From Cordia subcordata (taxonomy: Eukaryota > Streptophyta > Magnoliopsida > Boraginales > Cordiaceae), in the NCBI GenBank assembly GCA_028554755.1, contig JAPTOF010000019.1, positions 4,846,001 through 4,910,000 on the forward strand: a stretch of 64,000 nucleotides of DNA. The letters run 5' to 3'. The notes beneath the pieces were generated by a model, which did not search any database, had not been told where the DNA came from, and saw only the letters and a list, made by a program, of their open reading frames with translations. Both the position numbers and the translations under genes were made by a program. This document shows, one piece after another, positions 1 to 14,000 of the stretch. Position 1 is the first letter of the stretch; each line of letters opens with the position of its first letter.

Positions 1-3000
1 TGTTGTTAGTTTCCTTGGCCTTTTTAGCCTTGTCCCACTTCGCAAGGTACTTTTCTTCTGTCAATTTACTTCTCACTTTTTCAGTTTACTTTTGGACTAA
101 AATAGAACATGTTCTTTGGGTACGCAAGCTCATACTTCATGCTTCATACGTAGTCCCTCCATACACAAACTGCATTTTGGGAAATTTTGAATGAATATCT
201 GCTTTCCCAAAAAGGTCTTCTTTTAATCTCATATTAGACACCAATAACACAATTGGTACTCTTGTCAAAGTACTGTGCTTGGTTGAACCCAGACATCACC
301 TAAAATTGTGTTAATCTTATATCTTGTATTTGTTATCAGATTTATTTTGAGCTGATATTCTAAAAGGAGTGTGTATGAGGGCGAGGATGATTTTTGGAGA
401 AAGTTTAGTGAGACAGGGTCAGGCATCTCTCTTGACTCATTCTCTTTCTTCTCCGATCTGCACTGAATGCAGGTAATGGTCCTGGACTATAAGCTGACAT
501 ATCCCAGCGGAACTGCAACAGCAATGTTGATTAACAGCTTCCACACAACTACTGGAGCTGAACTTGCAAGGTCAGTAACCTGTGTAGAGCACTTTTTGTG
601 GCTATTGTTGATCACGTTGCCGAATGCATAATAATAGCCGCGTGATTCTTGGAAAAAGATAATTTTAATATTAAACCATGTGTCACATTATGGCTGTATT
701 GGCTGTAGAACATTCTTGCTTGTGAAGCTTTCTTTTGCATTTCAAATGAATTCGTATTATGTAGTTGCTCTCTTACTTAAACTTGGTTAGAGATATTATC
801 ACAATAATAGGGCTAGTTGTTGAGCAGTGAAGACTGAAAATTTTCTTCCTTCTAAAAGCTGGTTATTTTATGTTTCAACCGAGTCTTATAGTTCCTTGGA
901 TAATTTGCACAGGAAACAAGTGAGTTGCCTAGGAAAGTATTTGAGCATCAGTTTCTGTTGGAGCTGTTTCAAGTGGTTCTTCAGTGGTGTTGGGGATGCA
1001 TGTGGATTTGACAATTTTCCAAGCTTTGGCTTGCTGCTATACAAGAACACGTAAGATTCTCCTACTTTTCATTATTTTATTTTGACTTATCCAAATGGTT
1101 TCTGGTGGCCTCTCAAATGCCTCAGATCTTGAGACTTGAATATGGTAACACCTGTCCATGTCCCACAAGAAACTTATCATTCAGGCTCATCAGGTTCTCC
1201 TGTTTTAGTGATGATGTTCGATGGATTATTCAGGGATAGTTTTGCTTGTTTGAGTGTTAAAAGTTTCAGTTGCAGGACTCTTACATGATATCTTACAATC
1301 ATATATTCTCTATAACATCCCGTGGCTTAATTTCATTGCCAAGTCTGCTATAAGGATGAAAAGAATCCCCCTTTTCCTTTCTCTATAGTTGATGATAGAT
1401 AAGCATTAGGACTTATAATAGAAAGATACATACATATTACCTTTGAGGATTAGACACAAGTAACATAAATATATAATATGAATAGATATAGGGCTCGTTA
1501 GGACTGGCTTTTCTCAAAAGCGCTTTTTCTAAAACTTCTAAAATAAGTGTTTTTTTGAGAAGCTAAAATTTCTGGCTTCTGGAAAAAGCTTAACAGAGTT
1601 TCAGCTATTTTTGAAATCTAATTCAAATACTTATTGCAAAAAAAGAATGCTTTTTTCAAGGAAAAAAGTGCTTCTCCATGAAAAAAAAACCCAATTCAAA
1701 CAGGCCCGTAGATCGATGTATGCAGAAATGCACGCAGATTTGGAGCCAAGTCATAGCCTCTGTGAGTTGGTAATATTCTGATATCGATGCATAAAGGAAA
1801 TTGTACCAAGGAAAATAGAAGCGTCAAAATCACCTGGTACTTCTGGATATTGATATGCGTTTCTTTTCCCCATGAGATTGCCTGTATTTTCTGTGGAATA
1901 GTGGGCTTGTACTCATGATGTCACCGCTCTCATACATTTCCTATCTTGCAGGTTCTATTTTGACTTTAGTCCAACTTATGTTGGATGTGGTCTTATCTGC
2001 CCTCACATAGTAAACTGTTCAGTTCTTCTTGGAGCCATCATATCATGGGGTTTCCTTTGGCCCTTTATTTCCAGTCGTGCTGGTGATTGGTACCCAGCTG
2101 ACCTTGGAAGCAATGATTTTAAAGGTCTCTATGGATATCAGGTTTGTTGAATAACTTCAGAAGTTCAAATGAAAGAAAAGCAATGCATGCATAAATGCTA
2201 GATGAAGAGATTGCTGATAAACATCAGAAAAATACTGAGGAACTGTCAAGAAATTGGCTTGTCAAGTAGTATTCTTGAACCCAAAAGTTTAGTTTTCTAA
2301 ACTGTGCTCTGTGTCTGAATTTTCTCTTTCTTTCAGTTTTCACCGAGTAACAATCACCATATCCATGATAGAAGAACAACTATGTATGACCATTTCTTAA
2401 CTAGCACTGCTGTAACATTACACAACTTTGTTTGCAGGTCTTCATAGCCATTTCTCTCATCCTTGGTGATGGGCTTTACAATTTGATCAAGATCATATCA
2501 ATAACTATTAAGGCAATGTGTAGTAGTAGCTCAACAAAGGAAAATCTTCCTGTGCTCAGTGAGCTTGTAGGTGAGATTGACACTAAATATTATCAAAGTT
2601 TTATGTCCTTAAATAGAAAATCCCTCCAATGATTGGTGAAAGGGCAGTGTGGAGTGTACCTTGTCACTCCAAATGCCTACATGCACCAGTGACAAAACAT
2701 TCCAAGCAGGATCATGCTTTCTTAATTCAAATCATTTAATTACACCAGGTGCAATTTATCTGTTAGATATTAACATATGTTGCACAACTTCATACTAACA
2801 TATATTTATCCCCCACATTGATGTTGCAACAGATTGTGAGAGTACCAAACTATTACTGGAGCAGAAAAAAAGAGATGAAGTTTTCCTTAAAGACAGGATA
2901 CCATTCTGGGTTGCAGCTTCTGGATACGTAGGGCTGGCCGCGATATCTACTGCTACAATTCCAATCATCTTTCCACCCCTAAAATGGTATTTTGTCCTTT

Positions 3001-3770
3001 GTTCGTACATAATTGCCCCTGCTCTGGCCTTCTGTAACTCGTATGGAACTGGGCTGACCGACTGGAGCTTGGCTTCAACTTATGGGAAGATTGGCCTTTT
3101 CATTATGGCTTCTCTAGTTGGAAATGACGGTGGAGTTATAGCTGGATTGGCAGCTTGCGGGGTTATGATGTCCATTGTCTCCACTGCTGCTGATTTAATG
3201 CAAGATTTCAAGACAGGTTACCTTACTTTGTCATCAGCTAGATCTATGTTTGTGAGTCAATTGATTGGGACATTCATGGGTTGCATTATTGCACCTCTCA
3301 CATTTTGGTTATATTGGAAGGCTTTCGATATTGGTTCCCCAGACAGCCCCTACAAGGCACCATATGCTGTTATATACAGGGAAATGGCCATTTTGGGAAT
3401 TGAGGGCTTTTCTGAACTTCCAAAGAATTGCTTGGCTTTATGTTGTGGCTTCTTTTTGGCAGCTTTCGCTGTAAACTTTCTGAGGGATGTGGTTCCACCA
3501 AAGGTTTCGCAGTTCATTCCAATTCCAATGGCAATGGCGGTGCCATTTTATATCGGTGCCTATTTTGCAATCGACATGTTTGTTGGTACTGTGATTTTGT
3601 TCGTGTGGGAGCGGATTAATAGGACGGATGCCGAAGACTATGCGGGCGCTGTGGCGTCAGGATTGATATGTGGGGATGGTATTTGGACAATCCCGTCAGC
3701 AATCCTTTCCATCTTCAGGATTGATCCACCAATCTGCATGTACTTCGGGCCTTCTGTCAGCGGCGGCTGA
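1..3770 (+). CDS. YSL6: YSL6-type metal-nicotianamine transporter (5' end outside window)
   Basis: Member of the oligopeptide transporter (OPT) superfamily, Yellow Stripe-Like branch, which moves metal-nicotianamine chelates. Exons read as 1-46, 473-570, 913-1050, 1952-2141, 2438-2570 and 2833-3770; each junction is GT-AG and the joined frame gives 513 codons plus TGA. Family-typical strings are visible: [20 protein letters not shown] in the second exon, [14 protein letters not shown] in the third, [19 protein letters not shown] in the fourth, and a long last exon with many membrane helices ending near [15 protein letters not shown]. Similarity is closest, from memory, to Arabidopsis YSL6 (about 676 residues), so about 160 N-terminal residues lie upstream of the window. 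The YSL4/YSL6 clade acts on internal membranes (chloroplast or vacuole, reports differ). Intron 3 carries a MITE-like insertion (1491-1707). Family assignment is very secure; YSL6 rather than a close paralogue is probable. Confidence 0.93.
1491..1707. mobile_element. Degenerate Tourist-like MITE in a YSL6 intron
   Basis: A block of about 217 bp starts GGGCTCGTTAGGACTGG and ends in the inverted counterpart CCAATTCAAACAGGCCC. Between them are mirrored stretches such as TCAAAAGCGCTTTTTCT on the left and CTTTTTTCAAGGAAAAAAG on the right, so it could fold back. The termini resemble the better-preserved element at 48437-48664. No clear 3-bp target duplication remains (ATA on one side, GTA on the other), so this is an old or altered copy. 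Confidence 0.5.
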
Positions 3771-6700
3771 GATTGTGTATTGTATTGTGTTATAATCATG
3801 TGTTTCTCTGAAACCAGAGAGTAACATTGCAGACTTGTATGTACATATGTCTTTGATTACTTATTTTCTACTTTTCAGTTGTGCAAATCTTTTTCTCTTT
3901 CTCCCGCATGTACGTTTGGAAGATTTGGTCTCATACAGCGTTCGTCACTTTATATCTAAAACTATGAGCATGCATTTGTTTTTCTTCATGACTTCTAATT
4001 TTTTTTTTGGAAAAAGCCCCAGCCCCCTTCTTATTAGGATCTTTTCATATCAATAGTTTTTTCATATTGATATGAAAAAGAAATCTTAACCAACTATGTC
4101 TATTAAAAATAATTACAATTATTCATGAAATTCAAAATTTAAAAAGTGAGCAGTTGGAAAAAGAAAAGGCATTTGAAAAAGTTTATCTTTTTTTTTTTCT
4201 CCTTAAATTTGATAGTTATAAATAGTTAAGATGATATGATGTTTATATAAGTAGTTGAGATTTTTCACATATTAATATAAACAAACTGGTCATATACGAG
4301 AATCTTAATCCTCTTTATCTCCGTCCTTAATAATATTCAAACCAGGTCATTATTTCATAGTACATAGAACACTTATATTGAGGAAGAAGAGAGCTTTGGA
4401 CTTCTTAAAAAGCCAGGAACACATTGTACTTACGGGTGGCAAAATCTTTCGAGGTAACGCTTATTATTAATGTTCGGGCCTTAACGTTTTATCAAGTGAT
4501 AACTATTTATTTATTTATTATTTTTTTTTTTTTTGTGGGTGGCTTCGAATGTTTGGTCGGCAGGTCACCCATTATCTTGTTCCTGTTGTCCAAACGTGAT
4601 AAATTATTCGCGTCGGATATCCATCTGGCTAAGTAATTAACCTCCTCCATCCAATTTGGCACTTATTTTCTGGTTATAATTTGTAAAGTCGATCTGTGTG
4701 AAGCCCAGGCCCTTTATCCAGATCCTTAAATGTGTTATTGGTTCATAGTATTCAACAAATCAACAATTACCACCACCTGTTACTAAATTATCCAACCAAC
4801 AAAATATGGTCGGCTGATATATCAACAGCCTGGCTTTTGATTTGTTCCTTACGTGGAAAGCAAAAGTGACAAGTAGTTCAATGCCAAAAAGCACACATAT
4901 CCCGCCATCATCGTTTATTATGATTGTAGCAAAGTGCTTATGTTGTTTAAGGATCAAGTTCGAGAGGAAACTGAAACAAAAGGTGATGGAGGTGGACTTT
5001 CACGAATATACCTGCTCCAGTCTCTTTTAGAGAAAGATAAAAGAGTGGCGAAATTTTTTCGAAATGGATAACAATACAAATGAGTCAAGCATCATTTGTT
5101 TCTTCATTTAAAAGGAAAAAAAGATGACATGTGTTTGTTTGCCATGCAAATGTTGACAGCGTCCTAGCTCATTTTAAGCCTGATTGCCGGCACGGATTTG
5201 TACTGCACTTGATTTCTCAACATCCCAACACTTCTAACGCGGAAATTTTTCCTAGATTTGTGGCTAAGAGTCTTTTGGACATGGTTTAAGGTGGGGACGG
5301 CAACCACGTTTGACTAACTGATTCGATATCATGCCTCAACTGATTCACTATTGGAATTTCATAGTTTTTAATGATTCATTTATATATTAATCTAGCTTTA
5401 TTCATATTCACTTTAAATTATTTTTTTTTGTTTAAATAGAAACTAGTAGCCTAATCTACTCAAGAGAGTTTTAGAGAAGTAGACCAAAAAATAAAAGGTC
5501 TAATGTGCTCTTTCTCCCTCCCTAGGAGTATGAAGTTCTCTTTCCAATCAAGGGTTTGCTTCCGCGAGACTGGTTATGCAAGTCTCATTATATTGCATGC
5601 TCCTTGAATGGGGAAGGATTGAAATAGTTCTCTTTCTAGGCTACCATTATAGTGGGGTTTATATATATAGGACCCACTATTCCCATCTACAAACCCATGC
5701 TACGTCTTGGACTAATTTGCATGAGGCCTTACTAACCTATGGGAGGAAACTATTCGTAGCTCAAGTCTCACTCGAGTAATGTGTCTTAGTATATACTTCA
5801 AGTCGATCAATGATTAAATATAAAGGGAAAAGTTTGATTTTAAAACTTTAACATGATAAGTCACTGTATGATTATATACTTAATAATCAGAGTTTTGTTG
5901 GGACTTTTTATTATGGATTCTTATTTTTTCTTTAAACTTGTAACCAATAAAATGAACATTTTCTTTATGCATTATTCACGCCCACTTGAGCAATAAGCAC
6001 CCACCATTTTAATACCGTGTTGATGGGCACGCAGCATACATGAAAAAAAAAAAAAATTTAAATGCATGGCTTATGTTGCGCAATTGAGAAGGATTAGCCT
6101 TTAAATAAGTTGGGTGTCCTTATCATCGGAGTAATTCAAGGGAAATTGACTCCTTTTCTTTTGTCGTCTATTTATTTTGGGTGAGTTGGGAAAGGATTAG
6201 GGTGGGGAAGTGGACGGTTATCAAAGCAATTAACTACCGACTCCGGCACAAAATTCTTACTAGTCATCGAGCTTTTAAAAGAAACAAAAAAAATTCATCC
6301 TTTTCAATATTGTAATCCAAAGTATTTTATGATCTAATAATTGTCGATAATTTATATTATTTTATATAATTATACTATTAATTTAATATCATTTCATTAT
6401 AAATAAGTAGATTTTTCTTAAGTCGGAACCACAATTTTTGCCACTAAAAACTGCTGCAACATCTTCTATGCGGCCATCTCTTGTCGCTGCTAATCCCATC
6501 ATTTATTCCACTACCTAGTACCTTTTGAGGCACAGCTTTATCTTTTCGTCTTTTAACGTAACGTATCTTCAAGGATGGGGGCAAGGCCCAAGAGTGGGTT
6601 AGAAGCAAAGCCCAACGTATCCATGTTTTTCTTGCCATGTGTCCTCTCATCAACCCTCGATATCTATTTTTTTTTTTTAATTATTGAAAATTCAGTTGAC

Positions 6701-6884
6701 AGATCTAACTTTCAACTAGCAAATTTTGGTGCAAGAAACCGCTCCTATATTAAAGACCAAGTGGAGTGCATAAAACTAAGACAGAGAACTAGGGTTGGCT
6801 CGAATTATTAGCCGCATTGACCTCGACCTTTACTATTGGAGCATCCCAAAAGGATTAAACCATTCTTAATACAAAGTGATCACC

Positions 6885-6897
<13 letters not shown>
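3771..6897. other. Intergenic DNA between YSL6 and TCP genes
   Basis: AT-rich sequence with homopolymer runs and no reading frame I recognise. The first few hundred bases are presumably the YSL6 3' UTR and terminator. Short open frames here have no recognisable domains and are treated as chance. Confidence 0.6.
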
Positions 6898-6919
<22 letters not shown>

Positions 6920-7583
6920 ACAATCATGCAGAGTAGTGACATTAATTTTTTGGGAATGAGTGGCATATTGACCAATGACCATGTGTGTGTCAGCTGTTTT
7001 GTAGTTAGAACCTGAGAAGGACTGTCAAATCAGGAACTAGTCAAAACAAGTAAACAACCAGCAGTGGAAACAAAAGTGGCAAAATTTTCTTTATTCGTCG
7101 AAATTATATCTTAATAAATATAAATATGAAGGATATATTAATCTTGAATTTAGAAATTAAAGATTTACTCAGAGAAAAAGTGGTAAAGAATCAAAAGTAC
7201 AAATCAACCCAGTAAAAAGAAAAAAAAAAAAAAAAGAAGAGAAAGGAAAAATATTGGACATATGTACTCTCGATAGACCTGTCTTAATTCTTGGGATTTC
7301 AACTCTGAGCTCCCCATTTCACACGCACAAACACACACAGAGAGAGATAAAGAACACTTCTTTGCCTTTAAAAAAAAAAAAAAAAGAGTTGAAACATATA
7401 AAAGAAGAAGAAAAGTTTTAGTTTATTTTATTTTATATATTATCCTGAAGTGGCCTGCTTCAATCAAACTGATCAAAGTGGACACAGACACATACACATA
7501 CCTTTCTGTAATACCGGAGATTCTTTTATATATATATATATATATATACATATATATAAATAATTTTATATTGGGGCCTGTTC
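6898..7583 (+). promoter_or_regulatory. Upstream and 5' leader region of the TCP gene
   Basis: Contains two TA microsatellites (6898-6919 and about 7528-7560), a CACACA/GAGAGA-rich stretch around 7323-7348 and several poly(A) runs. The second TA tract lies only about 25-55 bases before the ATG, so it is probably in the 5' leader. No single TATA box or start site can be singled out among the TA repeats. Confidence 0.4.
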
Positions 7584-8519
7584 ATGGATCCCAAGGGCTC
7601 AAAGCAGCAGGGTGAGGAGGGGCCAAGTTTCTTGAGCCTCCCACAAGTGAACCCAAACGACACCAACAGCATGGGGGAGAGCAACAAGGAGATCAAAGAC
7701 TTTCAGATAGTGTTAGCAGAACAAGGCAAGAAACAACAACAGTTGGCACCCAAGAGAAGTTCAAACAAAGACAGGCACACCAAAGTTGAAGGCAGAGGCA
7801 GGAGAATTAGGATGCCTGCTTTATGTGCAGCAAGAATCTTCCAATTGACCAGAGAGTTAGGCCACAAATCTGATGGAGAGACCATTCAGTGGCTGTTGCA
7901 GCAGGCGGAGCCATCCATAATCGCGGCCACGGGAAGTGGAACTATACCGGCGTCGGCTTTAGCAGCAGCAGGTGGCTCTGTTTCACCACCAGGGGGATCA
8001 ATTCAAGTGGGGTTGCATCCGAAGATTGATGAATTGGGTGGGAGTAGTAGTAGGACAAGTTGGTCAATGGTTGGTGGTGGGGATTTAAGCAGACCACATG
8101 TATGGCCCCCAACAGCAGCTGCTGCTGCTGCTGCTGTAAGTGGTTTTGGGTTTCAGTCATCATCATCATCATCAGGAGCATCATCAGCAGCATCAGCTGG
8201 CCCATCAGGAGCCAATTTGGGGAGTGAAAGTTCAAATTATTTGCAAAAGATGGGCTTCCCTGGGTTTGAGTTGCCAGGAGCTAATTTGGGGCCTATGAGT
8301 TTTACCTCAATTTTGGGTTCTACAAGTCAGCAGGTTCCTGGATTAGAGCTTGGGCTATCACAAGATGGTCATCTTGGGGTTTTGAGTCCTCAGGTCTTGA
8401 GTCAGATTTATCAGCAGATGGGGCAGGGTAGAATGCACCCACAACAGCAGCAGCAGCATCAGCATCAACATCAAGAGCAACCATCTTCAAAAGATGACTC
8501 TCAAGGGTCAGGACAGTAG
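7584..8519 (+). CDS. Class I TCP transcription factor (TCP9/TCP19-like)
   Basis: Intronless gene of 311 codons encoding a plant-specific DNA-binding factor. The TCP domain spans about residues 57-111: the basic part runs [20 protein letters not shown], then helix 1 ([18 protein letters not shown]), a loop, and helix 2 ([18 protein letters not shown]). The short basic region without the extra residues of class II marks class I (PCF type), whose members bind GTGGGNCC-like sites and mostly promote growth; the GTIPASALA extension is seen in TCP9/TCP19 relatives. The rest is low complexity: poly-Ala near residue 180, poly-Ser near 193-205, and a Gln/His-rich C-terminus. The start is the first ATG in the frame and the N-terminus looks natural. 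TCP9 versus TCP19 cannot be decided without a tree. Confidence 0.93.
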   Translation: MDPKGSKQQGEEGPSFLSLPQVNPNDTNSMGESNKEIKDFQIVLAEQGKKQQQLAPKRSSNKDRHTKVEGRGRRIRMPALCAARIFQLTRELGHKSDGETIQWLLQQAEPSIIAATGSGTIPASALAAAGGSVSPPGGSIQVGLHPKIDELGGSSSRTSWSMVGGGDLSRPHVWPPTAAAAAAAVSGFGFQSSSSSSGASSAASAGPSGANLGSESSNYLQKMGFPGFELPGANLGPMSFTSILGSTSQQVPGLELGLSQDGHLGVLSPQVLSQIYQQMGQGRMHPQQQQQHQHQHQEQPSSKDDSQGSGQ

Positions 8520-10959
8520 ATTGTTAGATTATAAGCTTGAGAAAAAGAGATCTTTTGTGGTAATCTGGTTATTTCTTGGTGAAGTGGTGTTTATGTAGTA
8601 CAATTGCAGAGATGAAGACGGAAAAATCTGAGAATTCGACGAGAAGGTCTATTGGTTTGGTTCATTTTCTTCTCCTTACAGCTTCATCCAAGTCTTCGGA
8701 TACAGGTGCTCTTGGGTCATTCTCCTTTTGTGGTACATCTTTTCTGTTTTTTTTTTGTTTTAATTGTTTTCTTTTCCTTTCCTGTATAAATTTATAGAGG
8801 TTTTACGAGGTATTGTTATTATGATGGGGCTGCTTGTGCTCTAGAAACGCTCAGGTGATAGTGAGAACTTGGTAGCCATTTAGTTTGGAAATTCAACTTC
8901 TTGAAAATAGGTGTGTTGAGTATAGTTTAAAACATCATTTATTAATTTGATTTCTTTGGTTTGGTTGGAGGTTTTATCAAATATTTGTCACAAGGAATTA
9001 GAATGAGATAGTCATACTTGTGCAATTTCATTCACTGTACACATTAAGTATCAGTTCTCTTGTCCACGAGGCACTCGTCCTTTTAGCATTGCCAAGACTT
9101 GTTGATTCTTTGCATCTGGCTGTCACTCGATACAGAAAACCTATTAAATCTATATTTTCAATCACAAGCTTTGCAACTGGGATATCAAGGTAGTTTCAAT
9201 CTAGAGTTGTCAGCTCCCAGCCCTCTTTTTTCAGGGACTGCCAATGATGGCTTCAGCTGTAACCCGAAAGATGGGAGGTAAGTCATTATTCAGCAGCATC
9301 CAGTGTTATGTCAAACAATTCTCTGCCTTTTCATTAATATCTTTACAACCTTGCTGAGGTAATTCATCTTTTGGAGGGTCATTTACCATCCAGGCAGTTT
9401 AGCCACTTCTCCTTGTTATCCCTCTCGATCTAAACTGAGCAGTTGCTCTCCAAGAGAAGTTTTAACATCATTGAGCTCATGGATAAGGAGATGAACTATT
9501 AACTTTTCTGATGTCAACTATGAGTTCTGACACTTAGTCAAACTAAAATACTAAACTTCCTCTTGTTTACAAGTTTTGCAGCATTTCCCAGATTTTTTAG
9601 ATGAAGTTTCTTTGTCATGTAAACTCCTAAGGTACTAATGCCAATGGCATTGTGTTTGCTGTAAGTACTGGAGCCACTGCCCTAATTTTGGATGTTTAGG
9701 CAATGCAAGTCTTCAGATTAAAATACTTTGATGCACTCTTAACTGAAGGAAAATCTTATTCGTTGAAGAAGATACTCTATTATACACTGTTCAACTAAAG
9801 TACTGGAAACGGGTAGTTCAATGTGAGTCTCTTAATGGTAGCCCAGATCCTCATAACTATTTCACAATGAAGCTTTATGCAGTGTGTCAAAGAATAAGCT
9901 CTTGTAAGGCCTCAGACCCCCATGTTCAGTGATGTCAAAGCATTTTATTTCCTTATTCAAATATATGGTGCTATTTCCACTTTTCCAATCTCAAATTTCT
10001 GTCTCCAGCAATCTTGAACTCCATTATCTGTATAGTTGAAATTCTACATGCTCTTGTCTTTGAATTTGCTAGTTTTCCCTTCTGAGAGTAGATTTTTCAT
10101 AGTTTGTTGTAGCATTAGTGCAGAAAAAATCAGAACTTCTATTGAAAATCAGTAAACAATAACTTTTTGGTTCATGAGTTCCCATCTCCTTGAGTTTATC
10201 AAGCTATCAACAATCTGCATCTAGAATACTGGGGGAGATTTTGTATTTGCACATGATTAGCAAGTTTGCTGACATTACATCCTAAGCCGAACTTTACATA
10301 CTATACTTTGTTTGCAAGGTGGATTTTACCAACCTCAGTATGCTCCACCCATTAAAATGATTTTCTTTTTTCTCGTGGTTGTGTCATCGTTGACGAGTCG
10401 CTGATAGTTACACTCCGTTTCTATTCATTTTTCTGTGTGGCTCTGAGAAAAGTCATTCTAATGGTAGTACTTTTCTCTATCAAGTGTAATGATCACAATC
10501 GAATGCCTTGGCAGCCATTTTGACACTTTGGATAGATATTTCAAAAGAATGCTAGTAATTGGACCCCTCAATGCATAAGTTTGGCACCTTCAGAGTGATA
10601 TTGTCTGTTTCCATCTCATGCGCTTTCTTTCCTTTATTATACTTTTTCAGAAGCTGTTAATGTGGGCTGTCACTTTGTATTGACGACTTTGATCTCACTT
10701 ATCTCTCTATGGGCTCATTTGAATTGAATTTTTCTAAGAGCACTTTTTTGACTACTTCTGAAAAAAACTGTATTTGAACTTTTTTTTTTTTAATTGCTCT
10801 GGCCCTTACGAGTCTGGCATTTATGTCTTGCACACAGAGGGTGGTTTGCATTGTTCTTTCTGTTATTCACAAATTAACCTGGTGATCTCTCTCAGTAAAG
10901 ATGATCTTATTGTTCATGCCCTTCTTCCTTTATGATCATCTTTCTGTGCACTAGACTAA
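8520..10959. other. TCP 3' flank and intergenic DNA
   Basis: No convincing coding region. The first few hundred bases are likely TCP 3' UTR. Around 10711-10790 a sequence starting GGGCTCATTTGAATTGAATT resembles one end of the Tourist-like MITEs seen elsewhere, but I find no partner end. Small frames at 8576-8797 and 9099-9281 show no family signature. Confidence 0.5.
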
Positions 10960-11077
10960 GAGGGTGTTTGGCTTTGCTTATTTGGTGCTTATAAGTACCT
11001 AAATGGTAAAAGCATGTGAGAGGGTGTTTTTTTTAGGTGCTTATAAGCACCTAAAATAAGCAAAGCCAAGCACCCTC
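10960..11077. mobile_element. Hairpin MITE, copy 1 (TAA target duplication)
   Basis: 118-bp element that is almost entirely an inverted repeat. The left end GAGGGTGTTTGGCTTTGCTT is mirrored by AAGCCAAGCACCCTC on the right, and the inner arms GGTGCTTATAAG and CTTATAAGCACC also pair. It is flanked by TAA at 10957-10959 and 11078-11080. A 3-bp TAA duplication with terminal inverted repeats is typical of PIF/Harbinger-derived MITEs. A second copy lies at 59454-59574. Confidence 0.85.
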
Positions 11078-11080
11078 TAA

Positions 11081-14000
11081 GAAGCTGGCTTTCATTACAG
11101 CTGGGAACATCTTGGAGTGAAGTAAGCGACTTTAGATGTTGCACAAGTACCAAGTAATGGAGCTGCAAGGCATGGTTCCTTTTTACAACTCGTTGTGCAT
11201 CAAGGCATGTTTAAGTGACAATCGTGTAGTTAATATTTCATACCAGTAGTTTTCGGACAATCGTGTTAAATCCATCCAATGCATGCATGATCGTGCCTAT
11301 GTCTCAGAATCGCAGTGTCACCTACCACAATCCATGGTATCCACGATACAGGTGAATATTAATAGATTGCTCGTATTGGTTTATTTTGACTTGTCGACCC
11401 CTTTCCTAGGCTATGAGTCTGGGCACCGCATCAAAAGTTGGACTCAGCCCGTGATAGCAGGCTTCGTAAAGCTTATATGAGCCAAAGACTTTAAAACTGA
11501 GGAAAATTTGAGAACAGAATGGAACTTGATCCTTTCCGTAGCTGATGAAAGAAGAAAGATTCGAATAACAGATTGAGCCGAATATACATACGGGTATGAC
11601 TTTGTCATTGTCAGCTGCGGTTTGGGCACATGGGGCTGGCATTTCTGAGCTAATAATAATCCAGTAAGAATAATAAGGCCACACAATGCGAAAGGCCAGG
11701 CCATTGTACTATGTTGCTGTAAGGAGGAATGTTGAAATTTACCTCAACAGAAAGGGTGAAGAGATTCAAATGCTCTTGTCAATATGTGATTGCCAACTAT
11801 GCTAATGTTGCCTTATCCACTTTGCTGCAATAAATGTTCGCTGTTGTCCTTTACATATTATGTGGTCCTGGAGCGCGGTAGTTACAATTATAATATTACG
11901 ATAATTTAATCCAAATAATACCTTTTTTTTTTTTTTTGCCTCGAAAATGGACATGTTGGATCATTTCAAAAAATTTCTCTTAGTATTTGATAGAGACTAA
12001 GAAAGATATAACATGTGAATTACATAAATGGCTTGGTGTTGAGATCCGGATATAGGTTCTTATTTACTAGTTCTATGCAATGTATGCTGCCTTATTGATT
12101 GAAGGTTGCTGACAAGTTGAAAAGCTTTGCGGAAAAGCAGAATCCTTAGTCAATAGTTGTATGCAACGCGTACAATAATGCGTCACAAAATCCGCAAGCT
12201 TTAGCTTGTTTTGTTAGGCAAAGTTTTGTATGTATAGACACATTACGTAGTATTTGAGGGTCAAGTTTTCAAAACAAAGTCTTATAATATACCTCTTTCA
12301 TAATAAAAACACGTCTTTTTTCGATGATCCAAATCCGTTATATAGTATTTTTATTTCGTCTTCTTCTCTTTTTTCCTGTCTGTTATTCTACCCTTGTGGT
12401 ATCTCCAAATGTCAAACAAGTTATCACTATTTTCCTATGTTCAACGAATATCGGTTAATGTTGATCTCCCTTATTAACGAGATAAAGCGATACATTACCT
12501 ATATTAGGGATAAGTGACGTTGACTACTAATTTTGTAAATCTCTTACTGTTCATGATGTCACGATATATGAGTAAAAATAACTCAAAAATTTATAAGTTT
12601 AATGGGAAAAATATTTACTCGAATTGTTCTAATGACTTAATCCGTCACTCAATTAGGTCTATGAAAAATGTTATGTCGTGAAAGTGCGGCATTAACCGTT
12701 TAACATCCATCGCTAAATGTCTCGTCCAAAAGATTTGCGGAACTGATCAATGAATTATTGTCCAAAAGTGTCCACAGGCCCATAATTATTAGCCCACCCA
12801 ACTAACCATGAGCATTCAGCTGTCTGCATCTCACTAGAAAAACGAGGTACACGATAAACTCAACTGAATCAACTGATGTGACCCAAAAACAAAAAGAAGA
12901 ACCAAAAAAAAAAAAAAAAGAGGAGAAAGAAAAATAAAAGTGAACCGACTAATTGTCTATTTTTAGAAACCAGAAAGAAGGGAAGAGAGTGCTTGCTTAG
13001 TTGGAATAATTGGTTATTGATTTGTTGCGATTGAATATTTTAAATTTAAGTTTTTATGTTTTATTGCAATTTTTATTTGACTTTCGAGTAGCTTTTATGT
13101 GGATTTAAAAGTCATATGTCCGTAAGAAAGTAATTTGTTAAGAGAAAATATTTTTCAGGAAAAGTATTTGATAGAAAAAGAGAAATAAAATATATTTTGA
13201 TATTTGATTGTCACATTAGAAATTATTTTTTGATAGGAGATTTCCGTTTTGAATATGCATTTTATAAACAAAACATATTATTTAAATAAATAATTATAGT
13301 TTTTCTTATGTAATGTTATTATACCTTTTCTATTCTCTTCTCCTTTTTCTTTCCCATACACGAAGCACGAATATAAACACACCATAGTTTGGGTAGTGGG
13401 CTTCGTATGGGAGTAGCTGGGTGGCGGCGGAGTGAGAAGAAGCCGATAACATCATAAAGCGCTCTAAATTGAAAAAGAATTATTACGTCATCTTGTATGC
13501 AGTGATGAAGCAAATCATTCATGCCACTTGTCAAATTGACGCCTGCTTTGACACGTCGTCAACTAGATGACCAACTTGTTTGGACAAAAAATAACCCCTT
13601 TACGATTGATGAGATGCACTTGATGAGATGCACTTTTCTCCATGAAATATGTTGATACCGCGCACAAAGTAGCACGATGCATCGCGACGTTTCACATTTC
13701 CATCACTTTTGCCTTTCTTTTCCAAGTTGGGAATCCTCTCAATGGTACACGAATGTACATGGACCACAATTACCCCCATTATCAGGCCACAGAATTTAAG
13801 CGTGTTCGTCTATACTGATGGGGTGGAGCCCCCTTGGGCGGCTATTTTTTTTCTTATATTTATTTATTTATTATTTTTTGGGAAAAAAACCAAGATTAAA
13901 TTCTACTACAACGTCTGAAGAATCGTCTCTCCTCTTTTATATTCTTCTACAAATATAAACAATTATTATGATAATGCATTTATTATGTGAAAAATCAACT

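Noticed and set aside
8576..9281. Two short frames downstream of the TCP gene
   Set aside because: No recognisable domain, no splice link to the TCP frame; most likely 3' UTR and intergenic sequence.
11444..11704. Minus-strand frame of 86 codons starting with a hydrophobic, signal-peptide-like stretch
   Set aside because: No cysteine pattern or family motif follows, an overlapping frame on the same strand is equally long, and there is no supporting promoter or splice context.
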